Assembly: GCA_011523385.1 (NCBI GenBank) | Contig: WTGX01000003.1 | Location: 1 to 59,440 of the forward strand | DNA length: 59,440 bases | Reading direction: 5' to 3' | From: Nitrospira sp. | Lineage (GTDB): Bacteria > Nitrospirota > Nitrospiria > Nitrospirales > UBA8639 | Shown: positions 28,462-39,630 of the stretch, one piece after another | Layout of the letters: each line of letters opens with the position of its first letter | Position numbering within the stretch: the first letter of the stretch is position 1 | The notes under the pieces: model-generated | Databases searched by the model: none | The model's input: only the letters and a program-made list of their open reading frames with translations | What the model was told of the DNA's origin: nothing | Position numbers and translations under genes: made by a program

Positions 28462-30543
28462 ATGTCCAGGGAATATCCATTAGAGCGCACTCGAAATATC
28501 GGTATCATGGCCCATATCGATGCCGGGAAGACTACGACGACCGAGCGCATCCTGTATTATACCGGCGTTTCTCACCGTATGGGTGAGGTGCACGAAGGCG
28601 CGGCTCAAATGGACTGGATGGAGCAGGAGCGGGAGCGAGGCATTACAATTACGTCTGCGGCGACCACCTGTTTCTGGAACGACCATCGTGTCAACATCAT
28701 TGACACCCCGGGACACGTGGACTTTACGGTTGAAGTGGAGCGGTCCCTTCGCGTGTTGGACGGAGCCGTGGCTGTGTTTGATTCGGTACAGGGAGTCGAA
28801 CCGCAGTCTGAAACTGTTTGGCGTCAGGCTGATAAATACCGGGTCCCTCGCATTGCCTTTCTGAATAAAATGGACCGGGTGGGTGCCGATTTTTCGGGCA
28901 GCGTTCAAAGTATCGTCGATCGTTTGGAAGCAAATCCCGTTGCGGTCCAGTTGCCCATCGGAAAAGAAGCGGATTTCCGGGGCGTCATTGATCTTGTCTC
29001 GATGAAGTCCTACCTCTTTAACGATGAAACGCTGGGCGCGGATTACGTCGTCGAAGACGTGTCGCCGGATCTTCTGCCGACGGCGCAGGAATACCGAAAC
29101 AAAATGATCGAAGCCGTGGCCGAATTTGATGAAGCGGTGCTCGAGCAATACCTGAACGGCGATCCGTTGAAACCTGAGGATATCAAGCGTGCCATCCGTG
29201 CCGGGACCAATCAAATGCAGATGACGCCGGTGTTATGCGGGTCGGCCTTCAAAAATAAGGGGGTCCAGCCGTTACTGGATGCCGTCGTTGATTTCCTGCC
29301 TTCGCCCTTGGACGTTCCGGAAGTGGAAGGGGTCGAGCCGTCCAGCGGTGAGAAAATGGGTTGTCCGGCCAGCGATGAGGAGCCGTTTTCGGCATTGGCT
29401 TTCAAGATCATGGCTGATCCTTTTGCCGGGCAACTCACGTATTTCCGCGTCTATTCCGGCAGCCTGGGAACGGGTTCGTACGTGTATAACGTCACGCAGG
29501 GCAAGCGGGAGCGGGTCGGGCGTTTGCTCAAGATGCACGCGAACAAACGGGAAGACATTGACGTCGTGTATGCCGGAGACATTGCCGCTGCGGTGGGCAT
29601 GAAGGGAGCGAGAACGGGCGATACGTTATCCCACGAAAAGCGTCCGATCCTGTTGGAGGTCATTAAATTTCCCGAACCCGTGATTTCCATGGCCGTGGAA
29701 CCGAAGACCAAGCAGGATCTGGAAAAGCTGGGTTTTTCTTTGGAAAAACTGTCGCAGGAAGATCCGTCCTTTCGTGTGCAAACCGATGATGAGACCGGGC
29801 AAACGATTATTTCCGGAATGGGGGAACTGCATTTGGAAATCATCGTCGACCGGCTTGTCAGGGAATTTAAGGTGCAGGCGAACGTCGGGAAACCCGAGGT
29901 GGCTTATCGTGAAACGATACGCGCCACGGGTGAAGCCGAAGGCAAATATATCAAGCAATCCGGCGGCCGGGGGCAATATGGGCACGTGGTGTTGCGCGTC
30001 GAACCGTCCGAGCCAGGCGTGGGACTTGAGTTCGTCAACAAGATTGTCGGTGGTATTATTCCCCGTGAATATATCCCGGCGGTGGAAAAAGGGGTGCGGG
30101 AGCGCATGGAGTCGGGCGTGGTGGCCGGATATGCCATGCGGGACGTTCGGGTGACGTTGTTCGATGGATCCTTTCACGAGGTCGATTCCAGTGAAATGGG
30201 CTTTAAAATCGCGGCGTCGATGGCCTTTGAGGATGGCTGTCGCAAGGCAAACCCGATCCTCCTTGAGCCGGTCATGAAAGTGGAGGTTCTGGTCCCCCAG
30301 GATTTCATGGGCGACGTGATCGGCGACTTGAATTCACGGCGCGGGAAAGTACAGGGCATCAAGGCGCGAGTCGGCTCTCAGGCCGTGGAAGCCATGGTTC
30401 CCCTTGGAGAAATGTTCGGGTATGCCACGAGTCTGCGCTCGAAGACGCAGGGGCGTGCCACCTATTCAATGGAATTTGCGGAATACGACCCCGTTCCGAA
30501 GCAGTTGCAGGACCAGATAGTCGGCAAGCAACGTGGAGAATAG
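28462..30543 (+). CDS. fusA: Elongation factor G
   Basis: The protein has 693 residues with the GTPase motifs [20 protein letters not shown] and NKMD, followed by the remaining EF-G domains. It drives translocation. ATG 28462 is chosen because GGAG precedes it at good spacing and it gives the expected [16 protein letters not shown] start. An upstream in-frame GTG would add 16 unconserved residues. Confidence 0.97.
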   Translation: MSREYPLERTRNIGIMAHIDAGKTTTTERILYYTGVSHRMGEVHEGAAQMDWMEQERERGITITSAATTCFWNDHRVNIIDTPGHVDFTVEVERSLRVLDGAVAVFDSVQGVEPQSETVWRQADKYRVPRIAFLNKMDRVGADFSGSVQSIVDRLEANPVAVQLPIGKEADFRGVIDLVSMKSYLFNDETLGADYVVEDVSPDLLPTAQEYRNKMIEAVAEFDEAVLEQYLNGDPLKPEDIKRAIRAGTNQMQMTPVLCGSAFKNKGVQPLLDAVVDFLPSPLDVPEVEGVEPSSGEKMGCPASDEEPFSALAFKIMADPFAGQLTYFRVYSGSLGTGSYVYNVTQGKRERVGRLLKMHANKREDIDVVYAGDIAAAVGMKGARTGDTLSHEKRPILLEVIKFPEPVISMAVEPKTKQDLEKLGFSLEKLSQEDPSFRVQTDDETGQTIISGMGELHLEIIVDRLVREFKVQANVGKPEVAYRETIRATGEAEGKYIKQSGGRGQYGHVVLRVEPSEPGVGLEFVNKIVGGIIPREYIPAVEKGVRERMESGVVAGYAMRDVRVTLFDGSFHEVDSSEMGFKIAASMAFEDGCRKANPILLEPVMKVEVLVPQDFMGDVIGDLNSRRGKVQGIKARVGSQAVEAMVPLGEMFGYATSLRSKTQGRATYSMEFAEYDPVPKQLQDQIVGKQRGE

Positions 30544-30641
30544 CGGGGGAGATTGTTTTGAGAGGCAGGAAAGCGGCGTGATGATACTCGTTTCTTTCTC
30601 GTATAGCCTCGGAAGATTCGGAATCGAAGAGGGAGGGGCAG

Positions 30642-31847
30642 ATGGCGAAGGCGAAATTTGACCGGAAGAAGCCGCACGTGAACGTGGGGACGATCGGGCA
30701 CGTGGACCATGGGAAGACGACGCTGACCTCGGCGCTGACGAAGGTGATGGGGCAAAAGGGGATGGCGCAGTTCGTGAGTTACGACGAAGTGGCGAAAGCG
30801 AGTGAGTCGCAAGGGCGGCGGGACCCGACGAAGATCCTCACGATTGCGATTTCGCACGTGGAATATGAGACGGAGCAGCGGCACTATGCGCACGTGGACT
30901 GTCCGGGGCACGCGGATTACGTGAAGAACATGATTACGGGGGCGGCGCAGATGGACGGGGCGATTCTGGTGGTGTCGGCCGCGGATGGGCCGATGCCGCA
31001 GACGCGGGAACACATTCTGTTGGCGCGGCAGGTGGGGGTGCCGTACATCGTGGTGTTTTTGAACAAGGCGGACAAGGTGGAGGACCCGGAGTTGCTGGAA
31101 CTGGTGGAATTGGAAGTGCGGGAATTGCTGTCGAAATACCAATTTCCGGGGGACGACATCCCGATCATCGTGGGGTCGGCGACGAAAGCGCTGGAAGGGG
31201 ACGAGAGCGACGTGGGGGTGCCGGCGATCATGAAGTTGTTGGCGGGGATCGACGGGTACATTCCGACGCCGGAGCGAGCGATCGACAAGCCGTTTCTGAT
31301 GCCGATTGAAGACGTGTTTACGATCAGCGGGCGGGGGACGGTGGTGACGGGCCGCGTGGAGCGGGGGCAGGTGAAAGTGGGCGACGAGATCGAGATCGTG
31401 GGCCTGGGGGAAACGCGGAGCACGGTGGTGACGGGGGTGGAGATGTTCCGGAAAGTGTTGGACGAAGGGCAGGCGGGGGACAACATCGGGGCGTTGCTGC
31501 GGGGCACGAAGAAAGACGAAGTGGAGCGGGGGCAGGTGTTGGCGAAACCGAAGAGCATCACGCCGCACACGAAGTTCAAGGCGGAAGTGTACGTGTTGAC
31601 GAAGGAAGAAGGGGGGCGGCATACGCCGTTTTTCAACGGCTACCGGCCGCAGTTCTATTTTCGGACGACGGACGTGACGGGGGTGGTGCAGTTGGCGGAA
31701 GGGGTGGAGATGGTGATGCCGGGGGACAACACGACGTTCACGGGGGAATTGATTGCGCCGATTGCGATGGAGCAGGGCTTACGGTTTGCGGTGCGGGAAG
31801 GGGGCCGCACGGTGGGCGCCGGCGTCGTGACCGACATCCTCGCGTAA
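30642..31847 (+). CDS. tuf: Elongation factor Tu, copy 2
   Basis: 401 residues, identical in protein sequence to copy 1. The DNA also appears identical from the upstream GGGAGGGGCAG (30631) to two bases into the last sense codon (31843). There copy 1 has GCC-TGA and copy 2 has GCG-TAA. It shares the extreme GGG/GTG/GCG/ACG codon set. The position after fusA and 17 nt before rpsJ is the classic one. The sharp ends of identity point to gene conversion between the two copies. Confidence 0.98.
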   Translation: MAKAKFDRKKPHVNVGTIGHVDHGKTTLTSALTKVMGQKGMAQFVSYDEVAKASESQGRRDPTKILTIAISHVEYETEQRHYAHVDCPGHADYVKNMITGAAQMDGAILVVSAADGPMPQTREHILLARQVGVPYIVVFLNKADKVEDPELLELVELEVRELLSKYQFPGDDIPIIVGSATKALEGDESDVGVPAIMKLLAGIDGYIPTPERAIDKPFLMPIEDVFTISGRGTVVTGRVERGQVKVGDEIEIVGLGETRSTVVTGVEMFRKVLDEGQAGDNIGALLRGTKKDEVERGQVLAKPKSITPHTKFKAEVYVLTKEEGGRHTPFFNGYRPQFYFRTTDVTGVVQLAEGVEMVMPGDNTTFTGELIAPIAMEQGLRFAVREGGRTVGAGVVTDILA

Positions 31848-31864
31848 GTTAAGGAAGGAATCCA

Positions 31865-32182
31865 GTGGTGGTAAGCGTCGATCAACGTATTCGTATCCGG
31901 TTGAAGGGGTTTGACTATCGGATCCTCGATCAATCGGCTCGGGAAATTGTGGATACCGTCAAGCAAACGGGCGCGCGCGTTGCCGGTCCCATTCCGCTTC
32001 CCACCCGGATTGAAAAGTTTACGATTCAGCGATCCACTCATACGGATAAGAAGTCTCGCGAGCAATTTGAGATCCGTACGCATAAACGTTTGTTGGATAT
32101 TCTTGAGCCCACCCCGGAAACCATGGATGCGCTCATGAAATTGAGCCTGGCTGCCGGTGTGGACGTGGAGATCAAGTTGTAG
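31865..32182 (+). CDS. rpsJ: 30S ribosomal protein S10
   Basis: 105 residues, including [17 protein letters not shown] and [12 protein letters not shown]. The start is GTG with AAGGAAGGA upstream. S10 is also the NusG/NusE partner in antitermination. It is the first gene of the S10 block. Confidence 0.97.
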   Translation: MVVSVDQRIRIRLKGFDYRILDQSAREIVDTVKQTGARVAGPIPLPTRIEKFTIQRSTHTDKKSREQFEIRTHKRLLDILEPTPETMDALMKLSLAAGVDVEIKL

Positions 32183-32217
32183 CGTGGCGTCGTCGATGGA
32201 GATTCGCAGGGTGTTGC

Positions 32218-32841
32218 ATGGTTAGCGGTTTAATAGGAAAAAAGCTGGGCATGACGCAGATCTACGACGAGCATCGTCGTCTGCATCCTGTCACGGTGAT
32301 TGAGGTGGGGCCTTGTCGTGTGACAGCGGTGAAGACCAGGGATCGTCATGGGTACGATGCGGTGCAGCTTGGATTTTTCGAGGTCCAGGACCGGAAACTC
32401 ACCAAGGCACAAGTGGGGCATCTTCGTGCTTCCGGGCAAGAGAAATTGTTCAGGTATTTGCGGGAGTTTCGTTGCGTTCCGGATTGTCAGGTGGGGGACG
32501 CTGTGACGGCCGACCTTTTTCAAAAAGGGGAAATGGTGCACGTCCGGGGAACCTCAAAGGGAAAAGGATTTCAGGGTGTCATGAAGCGTCACAATTTCGG
32601 AGGCGGTCCGGCCAGTCACGGTTCCATGTTCCATCGTGCGCCGGGGTCCATCGGGTGCAGTTCGTATCCCTCGCGTGTGTTGAAAAACAAGGCGCTGCCC
32701 GGGCAAATGGGCGGCAAGCGGGTCACGGTGAAAGGATTGACTGTGGCCGGCACTCGACCGGAGGAAAATCTCGTCCTCATCAGAGGAGCCGTTCCCGGTC
32801 CCGTGGGAGGGTTGGTCCTTATCCGAAAGGCAGGAGGGTAA
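32218..32841 (+). CDS. rplC: 50S ribosomal protein L3
   Basis: 207 residues. It begins [16 protein letters not shown] and contains the conserved [17 protein letters not shown] loop that reaches toward the peptidyl transferase centre. It follows rpsJ by 35 nt. Confidence 0.98.
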   Translation: MVSGLIGKKLGMTQIYDEHRRLHPVTVIEVGPCRVTAVKTRDRHGYDAVQLGFFEVQDRKLTKAQVGHLRASGQEKLFRYLREFRCVPDCQVGDAVTADLFQKGEMVHVRGTSKGKGFQGVMKRHNFGGGPASHGSMFHRAPGSIGCSSYPSRVLKNKALPGQMGGKRVTVKGLTVAGTRPEENLVLIRGAVPGPVGGLVLIRKAGG

Positions 32842-32850
32842 CGCGTCGGC

Positions 32851-33474
32851 ATGGCCTCGATAGAAATCGTAGACCAAACGAGAAAGGCCGTCGGTTCCGT
32901 TGAGGTGAACGAGGCCGTATTCGGCTCCCAACCTCATGGGTCACTGGTTCATTCCGCAGTGGTCATGCAGCTTGCGTCGCTTCGGCAAGGCACCGCAAGC
33001 TCGAAGGGCCGCAGCGAGGTCAGTGGAACAGGCAAAAAGCCGTGGAGGCAAAAACATACGGGCCGGGCTCGAGCGGGTTCGAATCGTTCGCCGGTGTGGC
33101 GTCATGGTGGGACGGTATTCGGTCCGCAGCCTCGAAAGTATCGTTCTGCCATGTCGAAGAAAATGTATCGAAAGGCCATGCAAAGCGCGCTGTCTGCAAA
33201 GATGGCGGCCGGGGAGCTTCTGGTTCTTTCCGAACTGGCGCTTCCGGAGCCCAAGACCAAATTGATGGCCAAAACGGTAAAACAATTAGGTGCGACGGGC
33301 CCCGTTCTGTTCGTCGTGGGGAAAGACAGCGATGCCGTGTTTCGCGCGGCAAGAAATTTGGCTCAAGTGAAGGCCGTGTCGCCCGACGAGTTGACGGTGT
33401 ACGACGTACTTCGCTACCGGACGCTCGTGGTGTTGAAGGATGAATTGCCCGGCGTAGAGGAATTATGGGCCTGA
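32851..33474 (+). CDS. rplD: 50S ribosomal protein L4
   Basis: 207 residues. The extended loop with GTGKKPWRQKHTGRARAGS lines the exit tunnel. In other bacteria L4 can repress its own S10 operon. It overlaps rplW by 10 nt. Confidence 0.98.
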   Translation: MASIEIVDQTRKAVGSVEVNEAVFGSQPHGSLVHSAVVMQLASLRQGTASSKGRSEVSGTGKKPWRQKHTGRARAGSNRSPVWRHGGTVFGPQPRKYRSAMSKKMYRKAMQSALSAKMAAGELLVLSELALPEPKTKLMAKTVKQLGATGPVLFVVGKDSDAVFRAARNLAQVKAVSPDELTVYDVLRYRTLVVLKDELPGVEELWA

Positions 33475-33764
33475 AACGCGATCCCTATGACGTGTTGGTG
33501 AAGCCGTTGTTGACCGAAAAAATCACGGGGCTTCAAGAGTCCGCCAACCGTATCGCCTTTGTCGTGCAGAACGACGTGAATCGAATCGAGGTTCGTCAGG
33601 CGGTGGAGTCCGTGCTCAAAGTCAAAGTGAAGTCCGTCAATATCATGAACGTCATGGGCAAGAAGAAACGCCAGGGGCGTTATCTTGGGAAACGGGCGGA
33701 TTGGAAAAAAGCCATTATCACCTTGCATGAAGGCGAAAAAGTGGAGTTGTATGAGAGCGCCTAG
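33465..33764 (+). CDS. rplW: 50S ribosomal protein L23
   Basis: 99 residues. It contains [16 protein letters not shown] and the [19 protein letters not shown] arm. L23 is the docking site for trigger factor and SRP at the tunnel exit. The start overlaps the end of rplD, implying translational coupling. Confidence 0.97.
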   Translation: MGLKRDPYDVLVKPLLTEKITGLQESANRIAFVVQNDVNRIEVRQAVESVLKVKVKSVNIMNVMGKKKRQGRYLGKRADWKKAIITLHEGEKVELYESA

Positions 33765-33811
33765 AAGAATGTTCGCGTGGATTGAGCAGAAAAAAAAGGG
33801 GGTCGCCCATT

Positions 33812-34639
33812 ATGCCGACTAAACCCTATCGTCCAACGTCGCCGGGCCGGCGCGGCATGACGGTTATCAAGGACAAGACGTTGTCGAAAGAGCAGCCTGA
33901 AAAAAGCCTGACCACGTCTCTGCCTCGCTCCGGCGGACGAAACAATTTCGGGCGGATTACGACGAGATTTCGTGGCGGCGGGCATAAGCGGTTGTACCGC
34001 GTCATCGATTTCAAGCGGAACAAAATCGGGGTGCCGGGCAAAGTCGTCAGGGTGGAGTACGATCCCAATCGTTCGTCCCGTATCGCATTGATCGCGTATG
34101 CAGACGGGGATAAGCGATATATCCTGGCTCCCGTCGGCTTGTCGGTCGGAGATCCGATTCAGGCCGGTCCCGGCTCGGACATTCGTCCAGGCAATGCGCT
34201 TCCTTTGTCGTTGATGCCGCTTGGCACGACCATTCATAACATTGAACTCAAGCCGGGGAAGGGCGCCCAGGTCGCGCGGAGTGCCGGCGCGTCGTGTCAG
34301 GTGATGGGCCGGGAAGGTCAATACGTTCAGGTTCGTCTGGTTTCGGGTGAGATGCGTCGGATTCTGGGCACGTGTATGGCGACCGTGGGACAAGTCGGGA
34401 ACCTCGATCACGAGAACGTTTCGGTGGGCAAGGCCGGTCGTTCGAGGTGGATGGGAAAGCGGCCTCACGTCCGGGGCGTCGTGATGAATCCGGTGGATCA
34501 TCCCCATGGTGGCGGCGAAGGGAAGTCCGGACAGGGAAATCCTCATCCCGTTTCTCCTTGGGGGGTTCCGACCAAAGGCTTCAAGACCCGGAAGAAGAAG
34601 CAGTCGTCGAAATTCATTATCTCCAGACGGACGAAATAA
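33812..34639 (+). CDS. rplB: 50S ribosomal protein L2
   Basis: 275 residues from ATG 33812. It contains [19 protein letters not shown] and the C-terminal [13 protein letters not shown] block with the essential histidine region. An in-frame TTG 30 nt upstream gives an unconserved extension and is rejected. Confidence 0.98.
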   Translation: MPTKPYRPTSPGRRGMTVIKDKTLSKEQPEKSLTTSLPRSGGRNNFGRITTRFRGGGHKRLYRVIDFKRNKIGVPGKVVRVEYDPNRSSRIALIAYADGDKRYILAPVGLSVGDPIQAGPGSDIRPGNALPLSLMPLGTTIHNIELKPGKGAQVARSAGASCQVMGREGQYVQVRLVSGEMRRILGTCMATVGQVGNLDHENVSVGKAGRSRWMGKRPHVRGVVMNPVDHPHGGGEGKSGQGNPHPVSPWGVPTKGFKTRKKKQSSKFIISRRTK

Positions 34640-34654
34640 GGAGAGCTGGCGTCG

Positions 34655-34942
34655 ATGCCGCGTTCGATTCATAAGGGACCGTTTGTCGATACCCACCTTT
34701 TGGAAAAGGTGGAAAAAATGAACGAGTCTCGCGATCTGAAAATCATCAAAACCTGGTCGCGCCGTTCCACGATTATTCCTGAAATGATCGGTCATACGTT
34801 CGCGGTGCACAACGGGAAGAAATTTATTCCGGTCTACGTGACGGAAAATATGGTTGGGCACAAACTCGGAGAATTTTCTCCGACCCGGTTCTTTAAGGGG
34901 CATGGAGCCGCCAAATCGGAAAAAGCCGTTCCATTGAAGTAG
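34655..34942 (+). CDS. rpsS: 30S ribosomal protein S19
   Basis: 95 residues. It begins [16 protein letters not shown] and contains [16 protein letters not shown] and [11 protein letters not shown]. It sits in the 30S head beside S13. Confidence 0.98.
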   Translation: MPRSIHKGPFVDTHLLEKVEKMNESRDLKIIKTWSRRSTIIPEMIGHTFAVHNGKKFIPVYVTENMVGHKLGEFSPTRFFKGHGAAKSEKAVPLK

Positions 34943-34975
34943 CACGGGGTACGAGGGCGGCAGGGAAGGAATCTC

Positions 34976-35323
34976 ATGGCCGAAGCAAAGGCAGTCTTGC
35001 GCTACGTGAGAATGACGCCGCGAAAAGTGCGGATGGTCGTCGACCTGATCCGCGGGCGTGACGTGTCCGAGGCGTTGACGGTACTCAAGTATTTGCCCAG
35101 GGCCGCGGCTCCGGTTGTGGAAAAGGTGTTGCATTCCGCGGTTGCGAATGCCGGACAACGGGAGTTGGGGGATGCCGAATCGTTGAAAGTCTCCAGAGCC
35201 TATGTCGATGGCGGTCCCGTGTTAAAGCGATTTCAAGCCAGGTCCATGGGCAGGGCAAATCCCATTCATAAGCGGACCAGTCACGTGACGATTGCCGTTT
35301 CTCCGACGAAAGAGAATCTCTAG
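34976..35323 (+). CDS. rplV: 50S ribosomal protein L22
   Basis: 115 residues with YVRMTPRKVRMVVDLIRG and the C-terminal tunnel-lining beta hairpin (RSMGRANPIHKRTSH). The length is standard. Confidence 0.98.
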   Translation: MAEAKAVLRYVRMTPRKVRMVVDLIRGRDVSEALTVLKYLPRAAAPVVEKVLHSAVANAGQRELGDAESLKVSRAYVDGGPVLKRFQARSMGRANPIHKRTSHVTIAVSPTKENL

Positions 35324-35374
35324 GGGAAATCATTGCCGGCCATTTCCGTTGGCACAGTGAGGTGAAACCGGAGC

Positions 35375-36040
35375 ATGGGACAAAAAACGCATCCATTTGG
35401 TTTTCGGTTGGGGTACACAAGGACGTGGAATTCCCGGTGGTATGCCAAAAAAGATTTTGTGAAGCTGCTGCATGAGGACGTCGAGATTCGCAATACGGTC
35501 AAATCCCGCTTGTTTCACGCCGGCATTTCACGGGTAGAGATCGAACGTTCCGGGAATCAGGTGAAGGTGATCATTTACACGGCCCGTCCCGGTATTATCA
35601 TTGGGAGAAAGGGTGCGGAAGTCGATAAGTTGAAAGCGATGCTGGAGCAACGGTATGGCCGGGAAGTCTACGTGACGGTGAAGGAAATCAAGAAACCGGA
35701 GTTGGATGCGCAGTTGGTTTCTGAAAACATCGCCTTGCAATTGGAGAAACGCGTTTCCTTTCGTCGCGCCATGAAAAGAAGCGTGGCTTCGGCGCTTCGC
35801 TTGGGTGCTCAAGGCGTTCGGGTGTCGTGCGCCGGACGGTTGGGCGGTAATGAAATCGCCCGGACGGAATGGTACCGGGAAGGTCGGGTTCCGCTTCATA
35901 CGCTCAGGGCGGACGTGGATTATGGGTTTGCAGAAGCCCATACAACCATGGGGATTATCGGGGTGAAGGCGTGGATTTACAAAGGGAATGCCGAGTTGCC
36001 GAACGCGGCGAAAGACGAAGCGTCGTTGAATTTGCTGTAG
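35375..36040 (+). CDS. rpsC: 30S ribosomal protein S3
   Basis: 221 residues. It begins [16 protein letters not shown] domain with [16 protein letters not shown] is followed by a C-terminal domain with [21 protein letters not shown]3 lies at the mRNA entry channel. Confidence 0.98.
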   Translation: MGQKTHPFGFRLGYTRTWNSRWYAKKDFVKLLHEDVEIRNTVKSRLFHAGISRVEIERSGNQVKVIIYTARPGIIIGRKGAEVDKLKAMLEQRYGREVYVTVKEIKKPELDAQLVSENIALQLEKRVSFRRAMKRSVASALRLGAQGVRVSCAGRLGGNEIARTEWYREGRVPLHTLRADVDYGFAEAHTTMGIIGVKAWIYKGNAELPNAAKDEASLNLL

Positions 36041-36109
36041 GGCGTCGGCGCGTGCCACACGGATGAGAACGGCTGATATGAACAGGCATCATCTTGATGG
36101 GCTCAAAAT

Positions 36110-36529
36110 ATGTTAGCTCCGAAAAAAGTTAAATTTCGAAAAGTGCAGAAAGGCAATATGCGCGGGAAGGCCTACCGTGGCGGTGACGTGTCTTTCGGGC
36201 AGTTTGGGCTCAAGGTGCTGGAACCCGGTCGGATTACTGCCAGGCAAATCGAGGCGGCGAGAATCGCGATGACGCGCCACGTCAAGCGTGGCGGGAGAAT
36301 CTGGACGCGCATCTTCCCCGATAAGCCCATCACCAAAAAGCCCGCGGAAGTTCGAATGGGGAAGGGCAAAGGGAGCCCCGAGTTCTGGGTAGCCGTGGTG
36401 AAGCCCGGTCGCATTCTCTACGAAATGGATGACGTGTCGAGAAGCGTCGCGGAAGAGGCGTTTCGTTTGGCCGGTCACAAGCTGCCGTTGGCGACAAAAT
36501 TTGTCGCCCGGGGCGAATATCCCGTCTGA
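36110..36529 (+). CDS. rplP: 50S ribosomal protein L16
   Basis: 139 residues. It begins [15 protein letters not shown] and contains [13 protein letters not shown] and [10 protein letters not shown]. No clear ribosome binding site precedes the ATG, which is unusual in this cluster; the 69-nt spacer after rpsC may hold a structured leader instead. Confidence 0.97.
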   Translation: MLAPKKVKFRKVQKGNMRGKAYRGGDVSFGQFGLKVLEPGRITARQIEAARIAMTRHVKRGGRIWTRIFPDKPITKKPAEVRMGKGKGSPEFWVAVVKPGRILYEMDDVSRSVAEEAFRLAGHKLPLATKFVARGEYPV

Positions 36530-36538
36530 GGCGCATTG

Positions 36539-36751
36539 ATGGACGTCAAGGAATTGCAAGGCATGGAAACGGAAGAATTGGTCGGAAAGGTGCATGAGTT
36601 GAAGCAGGAATTGTTTCACCTTCGCTGCCAACATGCCCTTGGACGAATTGAAAATCCGATGAAAATTCGTCAGGTGCGGAAGGACGTGGCCAGGGCCAAG
36701 ACCGTTCTTCGTGAAAAGCGATCGTCGGGGCAATCGAAAGGCGAGGGTTGA
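36539..36751 (+). CDS. rpmC: 50S ribosomal protein L29
   Basis: 70 residues, two long helices with LHRLR-type core (HELKQELFHLRCQHALG). ATG 36539 is preferred over the adjoining TTG 36536, given GAGG 7 nt upstream. L29 sits next to L23 at the tunnel exit. Confidence 0.95.
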   Translation: MDVKELQGMETEELVGKVHELKQELFHLRCQHALGRIENPMKIRQVRKDVARAKTVLREKRSSGQSKGEG

Positions 36752-36757
36752 CGAAAC

Positions 36758-37027
36758 ATGACTGTAAGGCGACAGCGGACATCGTATGGACGTGTCATCA
36801 GCGATAAAATGGAAAAAACGGTCGTCGTGGCGGTCCCGAGATTGGTGTCGCACGCGTTATACGGAAAAGTGGTGCGACGTCTCACCAAACTGAAAGCCCA
36901 TGACGAAAAGAATGAATCCCGGACCGGCGACCGTGTGAAAATCGTGGAGACGCGCCCGCTCAGCAAGGATAAACATTGGCGGGTGGCGGCCATTATTGAG
37001 CGGGGCGAGCAGGGCTCGTCGCCGTAA
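36758..37027 (+). CDS. rpsQ: 30S ribosomal protein S17
   Basis: 89 residues, an OB-fold protein with [16 protein letters not shown] and [20 protein letters not shown]. It follows rpmC by 6 nt. Confidence 0.97.
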   Translation: MTVRRQRTSYGRVISDKMEKTVVVAVPRLVSHALYGKVVRRLTKLKAHDEKNESRTGDRVKIVETRPLSKDKHWRVAAIIERGEQGSSP

Positions 37028-37057
37028 ACGGCAACCCGGAAATGGCGTGGTGCTCCG

Positions 37058-37426
37058 ATGATTCAAAATTACAGTTACCTTGACGTCGCAGATAATTCCG
37101 GTGCGAAGAGCGTGCGGTGCTTTCACGTGTTGGGTGGGACCCGCCGCCGTTATGGAGGCATCGGCGACATTGTGGTCGTGTCGGTTCGAGAGGCCATACC
37201 CAAAGCGTCCGTCAAGAAAGGCGACGTGGTCAAAGCGGTGATCGTGAGAACGAAAAAAAGCCGGCGTCGTGAGGATGGCTCCTATATTCGCTTCGATCGC
37301 AACGCCTGTGTGCTGGTGAATAATCAGGGAGATCCCGTGGGCACGAGAATCTTCGGGCCCGTTGCCCGGGAATTAAGGAAAAAGAAGTTCATGAAAATCA
37401 TTTCTCTTGCTCCGGAGGTGTTGTAG
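37058..37426 (+). CDS. rplN: 50S ribosomal protein L14
   Basis: 122 residues. It begins [17 protein letters not shown] and contains [18 protein letters not shown]. The C-terminus ends [10 protein letters not shown]. It forms part of an intersubunit bridge. Confidence 0.98.
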   Translation: MIQNYSYLDVADNSGAKSVRCFHVLGGTRRRYGGIGDIVVVSVREAIPKASVKKGDVVKAVIVRTKKSRRREDGSYIRFDRNACVLVNNQGDPVGTRIFGPVARELRKKKFMKIISLAPEVL

Positions 37427-37431
37427 GACAC

Positions 37432-37794
37432 ATGGGCGGCCGAATTGCGACTGGAAGCCCTTCGGCGACTAAATCGCGTATTCGCAAGGGCGATACGGTG
37501 ATGGTGATTGCCGGACGGGAGAAAGGGAAAATGGGGAAGGTCTTGCACGTGAATCCACGGACAAGCCGGGTGACGGTGGAAAAAATCAACGTGATTAAAC
37601 GGCACACGAAGCCTTCCCAAAAAATGAAACAAGGCGGCATTTTGGAGCGCGAGGCACCCTTGGCGATTTCAAATGTCATGGTGTATTCCCAAGCCTCGGG
37701 GAAACCTTCGCGGGTCGCCATCAAGCGATTGGATGACGGGCGCCGGGTTCGAGTCCTGCAGAAAAGTCCGGACGACGTTCTGGATAAGGTGTGA
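37432..37794 (+). CDS. rplX: 50S ribosomal protein L24
   Basis: 120 residues, a KOW-domain protein with [21 protein letters not shown]. It initiates 50S assembly. Its TGA stop shares one base with the ATG of rplE. Confidence 0.96.
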   Translation: MGGRIATGSPSATKSRIRKGDTVMVIAGREKGKMGKVLHVNPRTSRVTVEKINVIKRHTKPSQKMKQGGILEREAPLAISNVMVYSQASGKPSRVAIKRLDDGRRVRVLQKSPDDVLDKV

Positions 37795-38387
37795 TGGCGA
37801 AAAAAGAAACCAAACCGGCAGCCAAACCAAAGACGGCGCAGGCGGGACCTCCGCCGCGGTTAAGGGACCTCTACCGGAATGAAGTGGTCCCCCGGATGAT
37901 GAAGGAATTCTCGTATGCCAATCCGATGCAAGTGCCTCGCGTGGAACGGGTAGTGCTGAACGTCGGTATGGGAGAAGCCATTCAAGACGTCAAGCTGTTG
38001 GATAGCGCCGTGGCCGAATTGGCCTTGATCACGGGGCAGAAGCCCGTCGTGACCAGGGCGAAAAAAGCCATCGCCGGTTTTAAGGTGCGACAGGGGATGC
38101 CGATCGGAGCTAAGGTCACGCTTCGCGGAAGCCGGATGTATGAATTTCTGGATCGTTTGCTGAACGTCGGCCTGCCCCGGATTCGGGATTTTCGGGGAGT
38201 TTCCCCCAAGGCGTTTGATGGCCGTGGCAACTATACGTTCGGGTTGAAGGAGCAGTTGACCTTTCCTGAAATCAAATATGACAACGTGGCCGCCATCCAC
38301 GGGATGGATATTACCATTGTGACGAGCGCTCAACGAAATGACGAGGCTAAATCCCTGTTGACTCATCTGGGTATGCCGTTCCGGTGA
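37794..38387 (+). CDS. rplE: 50S ribosomal protein L5
   Basis: 197 residues. An 18-20-residue basic Lys/Ala/Pro extension precedes the conserved [15 protein letters not shown] start. [21 protein letters not shown] is present. L5 binds 5S rRNA. The one-base overlap with rplX implies coupling. Confidence 0.97.
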   Translation: MAKKETKPAAKPKTAQAGPPPRLRDLYRNEVVPRMMKEFSYANPMQVPRVERVVLNVGMGEAIQDVKLLDSAVAELALITGQKPVVTRAKKAIAGFKVRQGMPIGAKVTLRGSRMYEFLDRLLNVGLPRIRDFRGVSPKAFDGRGNYTFGLKEQLTFPEIKYDNVAAIHGMDITIVTSAQRNDEAKSLLTHLGMPFR

Positions 38388-38414
38388 ACCTGAGGAATTG
38401 AGACGGAGGCTTGC

Positions 38415-38600
38415 GTGGCAAGAAAAGCATTACGGAATAAGGCGGCTGCTGAGCCGAAATTTCTCGTCCGGCGATATAATCGCTGCCCTCTTTGCGGTCG
38501 CGTGAGAGCCTTTTTGCGCCGCTTCCACATGTGCCGGATTTGTTTCCGGCTGCATAGCCTGCGCGGAAACATTCCAGGGGTCACCAAGTCGAGTTGGTAG
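38415..38600 (+). CDS. rpsN: 30S ribosomal protein S14, zinc-binding type
   Basis: 61 residues from GTG, with GGAGG at 38405-38409. The CPLCGR and CRIC pairs form the zinc knuckle of the short (type Z) S14. The C-terminus is [11 protein letters not shown]. Confidence 0.97.
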   Translation: MARKALRNKAAAEPKFLVRRYNRCPLCGRVRAFLRRFHMCRICFRLHSLRGNIPGVTKSSW

Positions 38601-38637
38601 CCCGGCGTTAGGCTGCGGATGATAAGGGTATGACGTT

Positions 38638-39042
38638 ATGAGTATGACGGATCCAATTGCCGATCTTTTTATTCGCCTCATGAATGCCATTCGACGAGGG
38701 CATGCGACGGTCAACGTTCCTGCCTCCAAGTTGAAGACCAACGTGCTTGCCGTCTTTAAGGCCGAGGGCTTTATCCAGGACTTCTCGCCCACCACACTCG
38801 ATGGGCATCCGGCCCTTCAGGTAGAGTTGCGGTATGTCCCCGGACGGGAAAAGAAGCCCGTAATTGAGCGAATCAAGCGGGTCAGCAAGCCGGGCAAGCG
38901 TGTGTACGTAGGTGTTGTTTCCATTCCGCGAGTGCGGGGTGGGTTGGGGGTGGCGGTGCTTTCGACCTCGAAAGGGGTCATGACCGACCGGCAAGCCAGA
39001 CAACAGGGTATCGGGGGAGAGGTGTTGTGTCACGTGTGGTAG
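38638..39042 (+). CDS. rpsH: 30S ribosomal protein S8
   Basis: 134 residues. It begins MSMTDPIADLFIRLMNA and ends GGEVLCHVW. S8 organises the central domain of 16S rRNA and in other bacteria represses the spc operon. Confidence 0.97.
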   Translation: MSMTDPIADLFIRLMNAIRRGHATVNVPASKLKTNVLAVFKAEGFIQDFSPTTLDGHPALQVELRYVPGREKKPVIERIKRVSKPGKRVYVGVVSIPRVRGGLGVAVLSTSKGVMTDRQARQQGIGGEVLCHVW

Positions 39043-39087
39043 AGCCGGGACGAACCGGTTCATCTCAACGAAGCAGTCAGGTCAACG

Positions 39088-39627
39088 ATGTCTAGAATCG
39101 GGATTAAACCAATCGCGCTGGCCTCCGCCGTCGAGGTGAAGGTGGAAGATGGTTCCGTCTCCGTGAAAGGACCTTTGGGACAATTGGGGTGGGAACTCGC
39201 CGACGGGATTGACGTGACCGTCGACGAGGGAGCTATCCAGGTAGGGCGACGGGGGAATGCGCCTCGTGTCAAAGCCCTCCATGGGCTGACCCGCGTTGAA
39301 TTGGCGAATTTGGTCGAGGGCGTGACCAAGGGGTTCGAACGCACCTTGGAATTGACGGGGGTGGGGTATCGGGCCCAAGTGCAGGGTCAATCGCTGACGC
39401 TAAACGTTGGTTTTGCGCATCCTGTGATCTTGTCAATCCCGGAAGGCGTGCAGGCTTTGGTCGAGAAGCAAACCATGATCTCCGTCAAGGGTATTGACAA
39501 ACGGCTCGTGACTCAGACCGCCGCCAATATTCGACGCGTGCGACCTCCCGATGTCTATAAGCAAAAAGGGATCAGGTATACGGGTGAAGTTTTGATTAAG
39601 AAAGCCGGAAAAGCCGGGAAGAAATAA
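39088..39627 (+). CDS. rplF: 50S ribosomal protein L6
   Basis: 179 residues, two related alpha/beta domains; begins MSRIGIKPI and has the C-terminal RRVRPPDVYKQKGIRYTGE motif. It lies near the sarcin-ricin loop. The gap to rplR is only 3 nt. Confidence 0.98.
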   Translation: MSRIGIKPIALASAVEVKVEDGSVSVKGPLGQLGWELADGIDVTVDEGAIQVGRRGNAPRVKALHGLTRVELANLVEGVTKGFERTLELTGVGYRAQVQGQSLTLNVGFAHPVILSIPEGVQALVEKQTMISVKGIDKRLVTQTAANIRRVRPPDVYKQKGIRYTGEVLIKKAGKAGKK

Positions 39628-39630
39628 CGT

